Positions 10,939-19,795 of a DNA stretch of 34,870 bases are shown here, one piece after another (within the stretch, counting starts at the first letter, position 1; each line of letters opens with the position of its first letter). Both the position numbers and the translations under genes were made by a program. The notes beneath the pieces are model-generated. The model had not been told where the DNA came from. It saw nothing but the letters and a program-made list of their open reading frames with translations, and ran no database searches. This DNA is from an uncultured Chlorobiaceae bacterium (GTDB taxonomy: Bacteria > Bacteroidota > Chlorobiia > Chlorobiales > Chlorobiaceae), in NCBI GenBank assembly GCA_903865705.1, contig CAIPKT010000149.1:1-34870 (forward strand), written 5' to 3'.

Positions 10939-12024
10939 TCAGTTCAAAATCAGGGTCAATCTGTTCTTGTTGTTCACTCGCTGGTAATCAATACCCTGCG
11001 TCATGTTACGGATCAGACTCAAACCAGATTCATCTGCCACCTCAGTGCTGTCGAGCGGGTTAACAGCCTCTCCTGCGCTTTCCAATACCAGTTCAACGCG
11101 TCCCTGCTTTTCCGAATAGGCAAGAGTCATATCAAGAACAGTGGTCAAAAGAAGATGCCGGTATATCCTGAGCAGCTCCTCAATCGTCAAGAGCAAATTC
11201 TGTCGAGTCTTTAACGGCAGAATCTGCTTTTCACAAAAAACCTCTATCTCGGCATGCATGGTAAAAAGATCATATTTGGGGGATGCAATATGATAGTGAA
11301 TGCTTCTTACCCTGTTGATGAAAGCCCGTGTCTTTTCCTTTTGCGGATTGTCGAATATCTGCTTCGGAGAACCTTCTTCATAAATAATCCCCTCATCCAT
11401 ATACATGACACGGTTAGAGACATCTCTTGCAAATTCCATTTCATGGGTAACAATAACCATGGTCATCCCCTTTTTGCCCAGACGACGAATAACCGACAAC
11501 ACTTCACTGACCATGGTCGGATCAAGCGATGAGGTTGGCTCATCAAAAAGAATAATTTCAGGATCCATAGCCAGACACCGGGCAATAGCTACCCGCTGTT
11601 TTTGCCCGCCTGAAAGTTCATCCGGATAATTGTGAGCCTTTTCGGCAAGCCCCACCAAAGTGAGAATTTCCATGGCTTTCTGCTCAGCCTCTTGCTTACT
11701 CTTGCCCAACAGTTTAATGGGGGCGATGGTCAGATTGTCCATGACACAAAGATGAGCGAAAAGATTAAACGACTGAAAAACCATGTTCATTTTCTGTCGG
11801 ATTTTCGGCACATCTGTTTTTGAATCAAGAATATCAACCCCGTCAATATAAATAGAGCCGCCACTTGGCCTGTCAAGCAGATTGATGCAACGCAACAAGG
11901 TACTTTTGCCGGTTCCGGAAGGCCCGATTATTGAGATGACCTCTCCTTCCCTGATTTCAAGATTGACATCCTTGAGTACAGCGAGGTTCCCGAAATTTTT
12001 CGAAAGATGCTCTACCTTTATCAT
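10939..12024 (-). CDS. Polar amino-acid ABC transporter ATPase (GlnQ-like) with C-terminal RsbW/HATPase-like extension
   Basis: Walker A GPSGTGKST, signature LSGGQKQRVAIAR, Walker B IILFDEPTSSLD; about 120 extra C-terminal residues ending DESGLSLIRNMTQGIDYQRVNNKNRLTLILN. Confidence 0.9.
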   Translation of the reverse strand: MIKVEHLSKNFGNLAVLKDVNLEIREGEVISIIGPSGTGKSTLLRCINLLDRPSGGSIYIDGVDILDSKTDVPKIRQKMNMVFQSFNLFAHLCVMDNLTIAPIKLLGKSKQEAEQKAMEILTLVGLAEKAHNYPDELSGGQKQRVAIARCLAMDPEIILFDEPTSSLDPTMVSEVLSVIRRLGKKGMTMVIVTHEMEFARDVSNRVMYMDEGIIYEEGSPKQIFDNPQKEKTRAFINRVRSIHYHIASPKYDLFTMHAEIEVFCEKQILPLKTRQNLLLTIEELLRIYRHLLLTTVLDMTLAYSEKQGRVELVLESAGEAVNPLDSTEVADESGLSLIRNMTQGIDYQRVNNKNRLTLILN

Positions 12025-12914
12025 ACGCCTTCGATTTGCTTTCTTTTTGATTTAGGATCAACCAGTCGTTCGACATACTCAAGTGAAAGCATAAGAACCC
12101 AGGAGATGAAAAAATAGAGGATTGCAACCATGACCAGCGGGAAAAAAGCATCAAAAGTACGGCTTCTGATAATATCGCTGGCTTTCGTCAAATCTTGAAC
12201 AGCGATATAACCGACAACAGAGGTCATTTTGACCAGAGAAATAAATTCGCCCTTGTAAACCGGCAGAATGCGCTGGATAGTTTGAGGCAGGATAATAAAA
12301 ATAAAAGTATTGACTCTGGTAAAACCCATGGCAATACCGGCCTCAGTCTGCCCCTTGTCTATACTGTTAATGCCCGCCCGGTAAATCTCCGCAACATAAG
12401 CTGCAAAATTCATCCCGAATGCAATGACAGAGACAATGACGGGGTTAATATCTACTGAAGCAAAAACAACATAAAACATCAACATCAAAAAAACCAGCAC
12501 CGGCATCCCGCGCAATATTGATATATAGACTTTCGCCATGGCACTCAGCGCCCTGTTGGGTGACATTCGCATGAAACATACCAGCCCTCCAAGCAGGGTA
12601 CCGAAAAGAGTTGCGCAAACCGAGATAATAGCAGTGGTCTTCAATCCATCCAGAAGGATGAGATAACGGTCCTCCTGAATGATGTTGCTGTAAAAGCTCC
12701 CCGTAAAAGAAGCCAGTAATGACGATAATCCCCCATTATCCATGCCAGCTAAGTTCAGTTGGCCAAGTGGCAGGTTGTTGGGCAGGAGATAAAGCATACA
12801 CCCTATTGCAATCAAAAGCACGATATGCTTTACGGTAAACCTTTGCATTCCGAAATCGTTTTCTTTTAAAAAATTCACGTTGAATCTTATTCCCCCGATA
12901 TTCCGGGACGCCAC
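12021..12914 (-). CDS. Polar amino-acid ABC transporter permease (HisM/GlnP family)
   Basis: LKTTAIISVCATLFGTLLGG...YISILRGMPVLVFLMLMFYV...FAAYVAEIYRAGINSIDKGQTEAGIAMGF motif; 4-bp overlap with the ATPase gene. Confidence 0.92.
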   Translation of the reverse strand: MASRNIGGIRFNVNFLKENDFGMQRFTVKHIVLLIAIGCMLYLLPNNLPLGQLNLAGMDNGGLSSLLASFTGSFYSNIIQEDRYLILLDGLKTTAIISVCATLFGTLLGGLVCFMRMSPNRALSAMAKVYISILRGMPVLVFLMLMFYVVFASVDINPVIVSVIAFGMNFAAYVAEIYRAGINSIDKGQTEAGIAMGFTRVNTFIFIILPQTIQRILPVYKGEFISLVKMTSVVGYIAVQDLTKASDIIRSRTFDAFFPLVMVAILYFFISWVLMLSLEYVERLVDPKSKRKQIEGV

Positions 12915-12999
12915 CCGGCAAACAGCTCTTCACTAATTACCGTACCAATCTCCTTTTTTATAATATTTACCAAAAAAGGGAGCGGGAGTCAAAATCTGG

Positions 13000-13782
13000 T
13001 CATTCTTTAACAAGCGCAGCAATTCCCCCAACGTAATACGGAGTAGAAAAAAGGACCTGCTTCGACCGTTCGCTGGTTATCGTAATGCAGGCCGCAATCA
13101 TGTCAACCTTACCGGAAATCAATGCAGGAATCATTCCTCCAAAATCCATATTCACAATCACCAGTTTCTTGTCCAGTTTTTTTGCTATACGCTGGGCAAG
13201 CTCAATATCATACCCCACAATTTCTCGCGAGCCATCCACAAACGAAAATGGTTCAGTTACGCTTGAAGTGCCCATCCGCAAAACGCCATTGTTTCCACTT
13301 GAAGTAATTTGCGGCATTGGAGCAGGATTTCCTGATTTGGGGAACCAACGTTTCAACATCTGCTCAGTCGTTCCATCTTTCTTCAGATCACCTACCACCG
13401 CATCTATTGTTTTTTTTAGCTCAAGATCATCACGCCGCACGGCAAACCCATAGTTGTCAACCGTAATCATATCCTTAAGAACAACAAGGCCACTGTTTTT
13501 AGCGGCAATGTTTTTCAAGATAGGCTCATCATAAGCAGCCGCATCCGCCTTGCCGGATTTAACCGCAAGCGCAGCATCCATAACGCTGTTAAAATATTTG
13601 AACTTGGCATTTGGTAACTTTGAAAGCACTAACTGATCGGCTACGGTGCCGGTTGGAATGGCAAACTCTTTTCCGTTAAGTTGTTGAAGTTCACTTATTT
13701 TCTCTCTTTTGCTGCAGCCCGACAAAATCAGGCATGAGCAAAAAAATACCGTGATAACAAGGCCAAGCCTATTGCTTCTCAT
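13000..13782 (-). CDS. Lipoprotein substrate-binding protein (SBP_bac_3-like) with lobes in permuted order
   Basis: Lipobox LILSGCSK; second-lobe segment (LNGKEFAIPTGTVADQL...LKKDGTTEQMLKRWFP) precedes first-lobe segment (LRMGTSSVTEPFSFVDGSREIVGYDIELAQRIAKKL...ITSERSKQVLFSTPYYVGG). Confidence 0.88.
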   Translation of the reverse strand: MRSNRLGLVITVFFCSCLILSGCSKREKISELQQLNGKEFAIPTGTVADQLVLSKLPNAKFKYFNSVMDAALAVKSGKADAAAYDEPILKNIAAKNSGLVVLKDMITVDNYGFAVRRDDLELKKTIDAVVGDLKKDGTTEQMLKRWFPKSGNPAPMPQITSSGNNGVLRMGTSSVTEPFSFVDGSREIVGYDIELAQRIAKKLDKKLVIVNMDFGGMIPALISGKVDMIAACITITSERSKQVLFSTPYYVGGIAALVKE

Positions 13783-14096
13783 AATAGCTCTGTTTTTTTT
13801 CGATTAATTTCTATCAGAAAAACGACCTGATCCACCATACCAAACATAGATCAGGTTGAAAAATACGGTATTGAATGGTAATCTCACGATGGAATTGTTC
13901 CAGAATCCAAAGATTCTGTTTATTCACGTGGTTCTTTGTATCTTTGCCGGCAAAAGGGCCGCGATCCCGCAAGCTATAGTTGGGTGTTGCCGAGGGCACA
14001 AAACCGCATTTTACTCGGAACCGCAACAGGCACCACAATTTTTTTCACAACATCCCGCGACCGCAGCACACGGGAAGAAGAGAGCCGATACGCACA

Positions 14097-15686
14097 ATGG
14101 ATTTAATCAAGGAAACCGCAAGACGGAAAACATTTGCCATCATCAGCCATCCTGATGCCGGTAAAACCACACTGACAGAAAAATTCCTCCTCTTTGGAGG
14201 CGCTATCCAGACCGCCGGAGCTGTAAAAAGCAACAAAATCCGCAAAACCGCAACCAGCGACTTCATGGAGATCGAAAAACAGCGCGGAATTTCCGTTGCC
14301 ACATCGGTCATGGGGTTTGAATATGCCGGAAAACGGGTCAATATTCTCGACACACCCGGTCACAAAGACTTTGCCGAAGACACTTACCGGACACTGACCG
14401 CTGTCGACAGTGTCATCCTGGTCGTCGATTGCGTCAAAGGGGTAGAAGAACAGACCGAAAAGCTGATGGAGGTATGCCGGATGCGCCAGACTCCGGTCAT
14501 CATCTTTATCAACAAGATGGATCGTGAAGGCCGCAACCCCTTCGAACTGCTTGACGAACTTGAACACAAGCTGCAGATCAGCGTCAGGCCACTGACCTGG
14601 CCGATCAGTCAGGGCCAGACCTTCAAAGGGGTTTACAACCTGTACAACAAAGAGCTCAACCTTTTTGAAGCCAATACCACCCGCATCAGCGAAAGCAATA
14701 TCCGGGTCAATGACCTCAACGACCCTGAACTTGAGAAATGGATTCCCGAAAGTTTCTGCAAAAAACTCCGGGAAGATGTTGCCTTGATCGAAGGAGTCTA
14801 TGAGCCTTTCCATGAAGACATATACCGTGACGGCCTGCTCGCTCCCGTATTTTTTGGCAGCGCCATCAATAATTTCGGAGTCAGGGAGCTCCTCGAAACA
14901 TTCCTCACAGTTGCTCCAAGCCCCGATGAACGGGAAGCGGCTGAACGGATCGTCAAAGCTTCGGAACCGGCGATGAGCGGGTTTGTTTTTAAAATCCATG
15001 CCAATCTCGACCCGAACCACCGCGACCGCACCGCTTTTTTCAGGATCTGCTCAGGCAGTTTTGAACGCAACAAATTCTACTACCACACCAGACTGAAGAA
15101 AAAAATACGCTTTTCAAGCCCGACCCAGTTCATGGCCAATGAAAAAAGTGTTGTTGATGAGTCATGGCCTGGTGATGTCATCGGCCTCTATGACAACGGC
15201 TCCCTCAAAATCGGCGACTCGCTTACCGAAGGTGAAGATCTTCATTTCCGCGGCATCCCAAGCTTTTCGCCCGAAATCTTCAAGGCGCTCGAAAACCGTG
15301 ACCCAATGAAGGCAAAACAGCTCGACAAAGGTGTCCGCCAGCTTACCGAAGAAGGAGTCGCACAGCTATTCATTCAGCACGGTGCCCGCAAAATTATCGG
15401 TACCGTTGGAGAGCTGCAATTCGACGTCATCAAATTCCGTCTGGAACACGAATACGGTGCCCAGTGCGACTTCACTCCCCTACGCTTCCACAAAGCATTC
15501 TGGATTACCGGCAACAACAAAGAGATGCTCGAAGAATTTCTTCGCCGCAAATGGAACGCCATTGCTCACGATAAGGAAGATCATCCCGTCTTTTTTGCCG
15601 AAAGCGAATGGATGATGAAAACCGCCAGGGAAGACTACCCTGACCTTGAGTTCCATACCACCTCAGAGTTCAAAACTGAAGGGTAA
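14097..15686 (+). CDS. prfC: Peptide chain release factor 3
   Basis: [47 protein letters not shown]...[22 protein letters not shown]...[18 protein letters not shown]3-type GTPase. Confidence 0.95.
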   Translation: MDLIKETARRKTFAIISHPDAGKTTLTEKFLLFGGAIQTAGAVKSNKIRKTATSDFMEIEKQRGISVATSVMGFEYAGKRVNILDTPGHKDFAEDTYRTLTAVDSVILVVDCVKGVEEQTEKLMEVCRMRQTPVIIFINKMDREGRNPFELLDELEHKLQISVRPLTWPISQGQTFKGVYNLYNKELNLFEANTTRISESNIRVNDLNDPELEKWIPESFCKKLREDVALIEGVYEPFHEDIYRDGLLAPVFFGSAINNFGVRELLETFLTVAPSPDEREAAERIVKASEPAMSGFVFKIHANLDPNHRDRTAFFRICSGSFERNKFYYHTRLKKKIRFSSPTQFMANEKSVVDESWPGDVIGLYDNGSLKIGDSLTEGEDLHFRGIPSFSPEIFKALENRDPMKAKQLDKGVRQLTEEGVAQLFIQHGARKIIGTVGELQFDVIKFRLEHEYGAQCDFTPLRFHKAFWITGNNKEMLEEFLRRKWNAIAHDKEDHPVFFAESEWMMKTAREDYPDLEFHTTSEFKTEG

Positions 15687-15730
15687 AAAAAATCCATCAT
15701 GTCGTGGTTATTGGGGTGAGCTGGTCCAGG

Positions 15731-15754
15731 TCGAAGGCGGTATACCGCTTTCGA
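15731..15754. repeat. 24-bp near-perfect palindrome (intergenic)
   Basis: TCGAAGGCGGTA/TACCGCTTTCGA: one mismatched pair (G-T); flanking CAGG...CCTG extends it with a one-base bulge. Confidence 0.7.
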
Positions 15755-15990
15755 TCCTGCTGTGGGGCGAAGAGGGCAGTGCGGGCCAGCGGCAGTTGGG
15801 CTGCGCGCCCGGTAGGCTGCGCAAACGGAGCGAAGCGGAGTGCGGTGCCTTGCTATATGAAGGGTATTGGCACCTGATTTTGAAAAAAATCATTTGTAAA
15901 AACAGTACGTTTCAGGTAAATTATGTCAAAGGATTGGGCTTTTCTCGGTCGACAATGGGGCTTTGGACTATTTCCGAGGCCTTTTTGTTT

Positions 15991-16728
15991 TTATGGAAAG
16001 ATTTTTCTGTTCAGCTCTTTGCTTTTAAGAATTTCGTAGGTTCTGTTGGATTGAGTGGGTCGCAAGTACTGAAGTGCCAATGGCCGCGCGACGAGGTCGG
16101 CTATTTGCAGACCGGTTGAGTTGCTTGCTTTCGGCACGAAAACAGGTTCGAACTTCATTTTCTGAAAATCCATTGCTTTGTAATACCAATCGCACTGGTT
16201 GGCACAAATGCGCCGGAACTCAAGCTCAAGCTGTGCATCCTCAATTTTTCCTCGTGCTTCGAGAAGTACATGTAATCGTTTCCCGGCCTCTCCCCTACTG
16301 CTCAAGTAGTTCAAAACCCTTTCCATACAGAAACGTAATGCCAACTCGTAGGGGTTGATGGGATTGGTGTACTTGATCACCAGTTTAGGCTTGTCGATGA
16401 TTGATGTGATAAGCTGTATGGGTGCATCGGCAATGATTTGAGAGAGCCTTTCCAAAAACTGCTCTCGCAATGCTCTGTTCGTTCTCAGCGTAGCGAATAT
16501 GCCACTTTCTTTTCGGATGTCGCGTTCATGCAGTATTACCTGGTCGTGACCCCATACATCAAGTTTCAACTTTTGAACGCTCGGCACAAGAAAGTTCAGA
16601 TAATCGTGCTTGCTGATGATGCAAAACACCAGCGCAAATACGGGGAACTCCTTATCCAGCGTCACAAGGCCATGGTCGCCACTTTCATCGACAAATATGA
16701 GATAATCGCTATAAGGAATACCATCCAT
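15991..16728 (-). CDS. DUF3800-domain protein
   Basis: MDGIPYSDYLIFVDESGDHGLVTLDKEFPVFALVFCIISKHDY...VILHERDIRKESGIFATL, characteristic DUF3800 start and HERDIR motif; ORF extends to 16821. Confidence 0.82.
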   Translation of the reverse strand: MDGIPYSDYLIFVDESGDHGLVTLDKEFPVFALVFCIISKHDYLNFLVPSVQKLKLDVWGHDQVILHERDIRKESGIFATLRTNRALREQFLERLSQIIADAPIQLITSIIDKPKLVIKYTNPINPYELALRFCMERVLNYLSSRGEAGKRLHVLLEARGKIEDAQLELEFRRICANQCDWYYKAMDFQKMKFEPVFVPKASNSTGLQIADLVARPLALQYLRPTQSNRTYEILKSKELNRKIFP

Positions 16729-17013
16729 CGGTAAAAAGGTAAAAATTAAGACTACTGATCGTTCATGAAATTGACCTCTCAAGTAAACATTCAAGTTATC
16801 ACCATTACACTTGCCGACCAAGAGAATCTGCTGTAACCTGTCAACACGTCACCATCTCCAGATCTGTCGTAACTATCGATGCATGACTCGGGGCTATTAA
16901 GAATAGGCGACTCCTTTCATTCAGTGCTTTTACCTGCACTGCACTCTACCGGTTTTCTTTGCTTCTTAGCTTCTTACAGGAGATACCCAAGACTCCTGCG
17001 ATGTGACTTGTTC

Positions 17014-17484
17014 TCAACGCCCACGCGAGCGCTCCTGCTCTCTTATCCATTCACGATCTGAATCTGTCACTATTGGAGTAATATTTCCACATTCATCTTC
17101 ATAAAGCGTCGTGACTACACATAACGGATCATCGGGAAGGAACTGCTTTATCTCTACGAACTCATTACCCTGCATGACTAACTGCGGCGGCAACTCTGAT
17201 TCTATATTTAGAAACATATCCCCAAATATTACAGCATTCGGATCCCCTATAGCATTCAAATGAGTAACGTTTTTCTTTATCGAGCCATCTGTAGCGATGA
17301 CTTCAAAACGCGAAGGGATTTGATACCGTTTTGCAGTTACATAATCAGTGCGTGCTAATGATTTCAGAACATCAAGCTTGAACTGCTCATCACCTGATAC
17401 ATTATATACTTTACCAGATAAACCATACACTAAGCCGGTATCGGCATCGTATATAGCCCAAAGATTTACGATCAATTCAGTCAA
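17014..17484 (-). CDS. Hypothetical protein (156 aa)
   Basis: Longest ORF in the interval; no family recognised. Confidence 0.5.
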   Translation of the reverse strand: MTELIVNLWAIYDADTGLVYGLSGKVYNVSGDEQFKLDVLKSLARTDYVTAKRYQIPSRFEVIATDGSIKKNVTHLNAIGDPNAVIFGDMFLNIESELPPQLVMQGNEFVEIKQFLPDDPLCVVTTLYEDECGNITPIVTDSDREWIREQERSRGR

Positions 17485-17704
17485 AGTGATTGATTCTAAT
17501 TGTTAAATATTGGTCAAGGGAGGCTTAACCCGTTTATTCCTAAAATGAACAATATGAATAGCGCCTGGTAATTTCAAAACTAAGCTATCAACAACAAGCC
17601 AAGTCGTAATTCTTGCCGAAACGAGCCTGTATTTGGTTGACTATCTGTTTTCTGTCTGTTTTTTTTATTGCCGAATCAATTTGTGTTGAGTGTTTGTCAG
17701 AAAA

Positions 17705-19777
17705 TCACATGAAATCGTCCAGGAATTCGGATGCTGGTTCAGAACCTGTTACCAGCAGGCAATCGCGAGCCCTTGTACACGCAACGTAAAGCAAATGTCG
17801 TTCGGTGTTGTATACCTCTTCAAGATCGGTTTCGTCAGTGACTTTTTCGATTCGTTCTTGATGCGGGATGACTTCGTCGTCACAGGCCATAACGGCAACT
17901 GCACGAAATTCGAGCCCTTTGGCAAGATGCATGGTTCCGATTGATATATGCCCGGAAGTTGTTTCGAGATGTTCGTCAAGCACTTTATATGGGATGCCTG
18001 ACGCTTCGATTGCTTTGCGGGCCCGGTTGATTTCGGCTGAAGAGCGAACAAATATTCCTATTTCATAAGGCATTAATCCTTCTTGTGTTCGTTCCAGTAT
18101 CCAGGTGCTCACAAGCTTGATCTCTTCTTCCGGGGTGTTGAGGACTTTTATTATTGGGGCTGGACCGTTGAAGAGTGAAATTGTTCCGCTCCGTTTTTCA
18201 ATGTTGCCATCGACATCTGAGAGTTCAGGTGATAATAAACGATCTGCCTGTGTTCTGATTTGGTGTGATGTTCGGTAATTGATATGGAGGGTTCGTGACC
18301 TGCCGCGAATATCAATGCCAAGTGCTTTCCATGAAAATGGCAACTGAAAAATCCGCTGGCCAAGGTCTCCAGCGAAAAAGAGGCTGTTGGGTTTGTTGGG
18401 TGCGAGTGCTGCCAGAAACCGCAACTGGGCAATGCTGATATCCTGCGCTTCATCAACTACGATATAGTCGAATGGCTTTTTCTCACTGGCTTCAAGTCTG
18501 GCTGCTAATCTGGAGAACATCGCTGATGCGGTCATTAGATTTTTAGCGTTAAGCCTGGAACGAACTTTTTCGAAGATTTCCCATAACAAAATTCGCTGTT
18601 GCTCGGGCAGCCGGGTTTTTCGACCCAATCTTCTTACATCACGATATTCTTCCCAGTTGTTGAGTTGCCAGGCATCGACGACGTCATCCCATTCGGCGAG
18701 AAGAAAATGCAGACTGAATTTCTGGCCTTCGGTCTCTTGTGCGGCGTCGTGCATGAGTTGCCTAAGCGTCTCTCTATCAGCGATAATGGGCGGTGTTTTT
18801 GGCACATCGGAAAGTCGTTTAGCTATGACATCAATGGCATGAACTTCGAGTCGTTCAGCAATACGAGGGTCATGGCTGATCAGCCGGCGAAGTTTTGTGT
18901 TCAGTGCATAAGCAAGTATTTCCGAAAAGGTGGTGAGCAATACCCTTGCCTCTGGGTTGGTTCGGGCAAGAAAGTATGCCCGGTGCAGTGCAACAATGGT
19001 TTTTCCTGTACCGGCAGAACCGGTGACTTTTGCAGGGCCATTATAGTCACGCTCGACCAGTTCTCGCTGGGATGGGTGGAGAAAGATAGTCCATTTATCC
19101 CATGGATAGTCGAGAGCAGATGCTAATTCATCGATGTTGTTCATGACCCTGAAACGTCTCAAGGCGTCTGGATGGTTGAATGGATTCGTACCAACTGGCA
19201 GCGCTCGGGCAAATTGTGGCTTCCCTCCGGTAGCAATTTCAAGCAGTGCTTCTGATGCTTCACCGGGAAGATGATCGGCCAATTCAAGAATGGAGTCCTC
19301 ATCTGCATTGTGAACGGCTTCTATCCACTCTTTTGGGACTCCGTAGGATAACAGGTCGGCCTCCGGGATTCCTGCAAAAAGAGGTAGTTTGGGCGGTGCA
19401 ACAGCCAAATCTGGAGCTGGATAGCTCTTGGTTCTTATTTCCCTGACCGTTTCCCGAACCTCAACGAGCTGCGCCGCTCCGGTTTTGGGGTGGGTTTCGA
19501 GTTTTCTCCGATTTGCCCAGCGATATGCTTCGTCATGGTGATCGACATAACAAAGCAGAATACTGGTTTCTGTTCTATGAACGATGATGCGAAGATCACC
19601 GCTGACCCTGACGGACCAGAAATTTTTGTCCCGTGCTCGGTCAAGCTTGTGGAAATTCATTCCTGGACTTGCAGAATTCAGTTGCAAATCAAATGCAGTG
19701 GTTTTAACGGTCTTTTGCTCATCGCCTGTCAGCCGGGCAAGGCTATCGGTAAAGGTATCGGCAATACGAAATTCCAT
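17705..19777 (-). CDS. SF1 UvrD/Rep-like helicase with N-terminal RelE/ParE-toxin-fold domain
   Basis: Walker A GSAGTGKTIVALHRA, motif II DYIVVDEAQDIS, motif III FFAGDLGQRIF, motif V SIGTMHLAKGLEFRAVAVM, motif VI LLYVACTRARDCLLVTG; N-terminus FHKLDRARDKNFWSVRVSGDLRIIVHRTETSILLCYVDHHDEAYRWANRRK resembles RelE/ParE proteins. Confidence 0.87.
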   Translation of the reverse strand: MEFRIADTFTDSLARLTGDEQKTVKTTAFDLQLNSASPGMNFHKLDRARDKNFWSVRVSGDLRIIVHRTETSILLCYVDHHDEAYRWANRRKLETHPKTGAAQLVEVRETVREIRTKSYPAPDLAVAPPKLPLFAGIPEADLLSYGVPKEWIEAVHNADEDSILELADHLPGEASEALLEIATGGKPQFARALPVGTNPFNHPDALRRFRVMNNIDELASALDYPWDKWTIFLHPSQRELVERDYNGPAKVTGSAGTGKTIVALHRAYFLARTNPEARVLLTTFSEILAYALNTKLRRLISHDPRIAERLEVHAIDVIAKRLSDVPKTPPIIADRETLRQLMHDAAQETEGQKFSLHFLLAEWDDVVDAWQLNNWEEYRDVRRLGRKTRLPEQQRILLWEIFEKVRSRLNAKNLMTASAMFSRLAARLEASEKKPFDYIVVDEAQDISIAQLRFLAALAPNKPNSLFFAGDLGQRIFQLPFSWKALGIDIRGRSRTLHINYRTSHQIRTQADRLLSPELSDVDGNIEKRSGTISLFNGPAPIIKVLNTPEEEIKLVSTWILERTQEGLMPYEIGIFVRSSAEINRARKAIEASGIPYKVLDEHLETTSGHISIGTMHLAKGLEFRAVAVMACDDEVIPHQERIEKVTDETDLEEVYNTERHLLYVACTRARDCLLVTGSEPASEFLDDFM

Positions 19778-19795
19778 AACAGCGTCTTCAATAAA

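Noticed and set aside
14103-15020. 305-aa minus-strand ORF opposite prfC
   Set aside because: Antisense shadow of the strongly conserved prfC reading frame.
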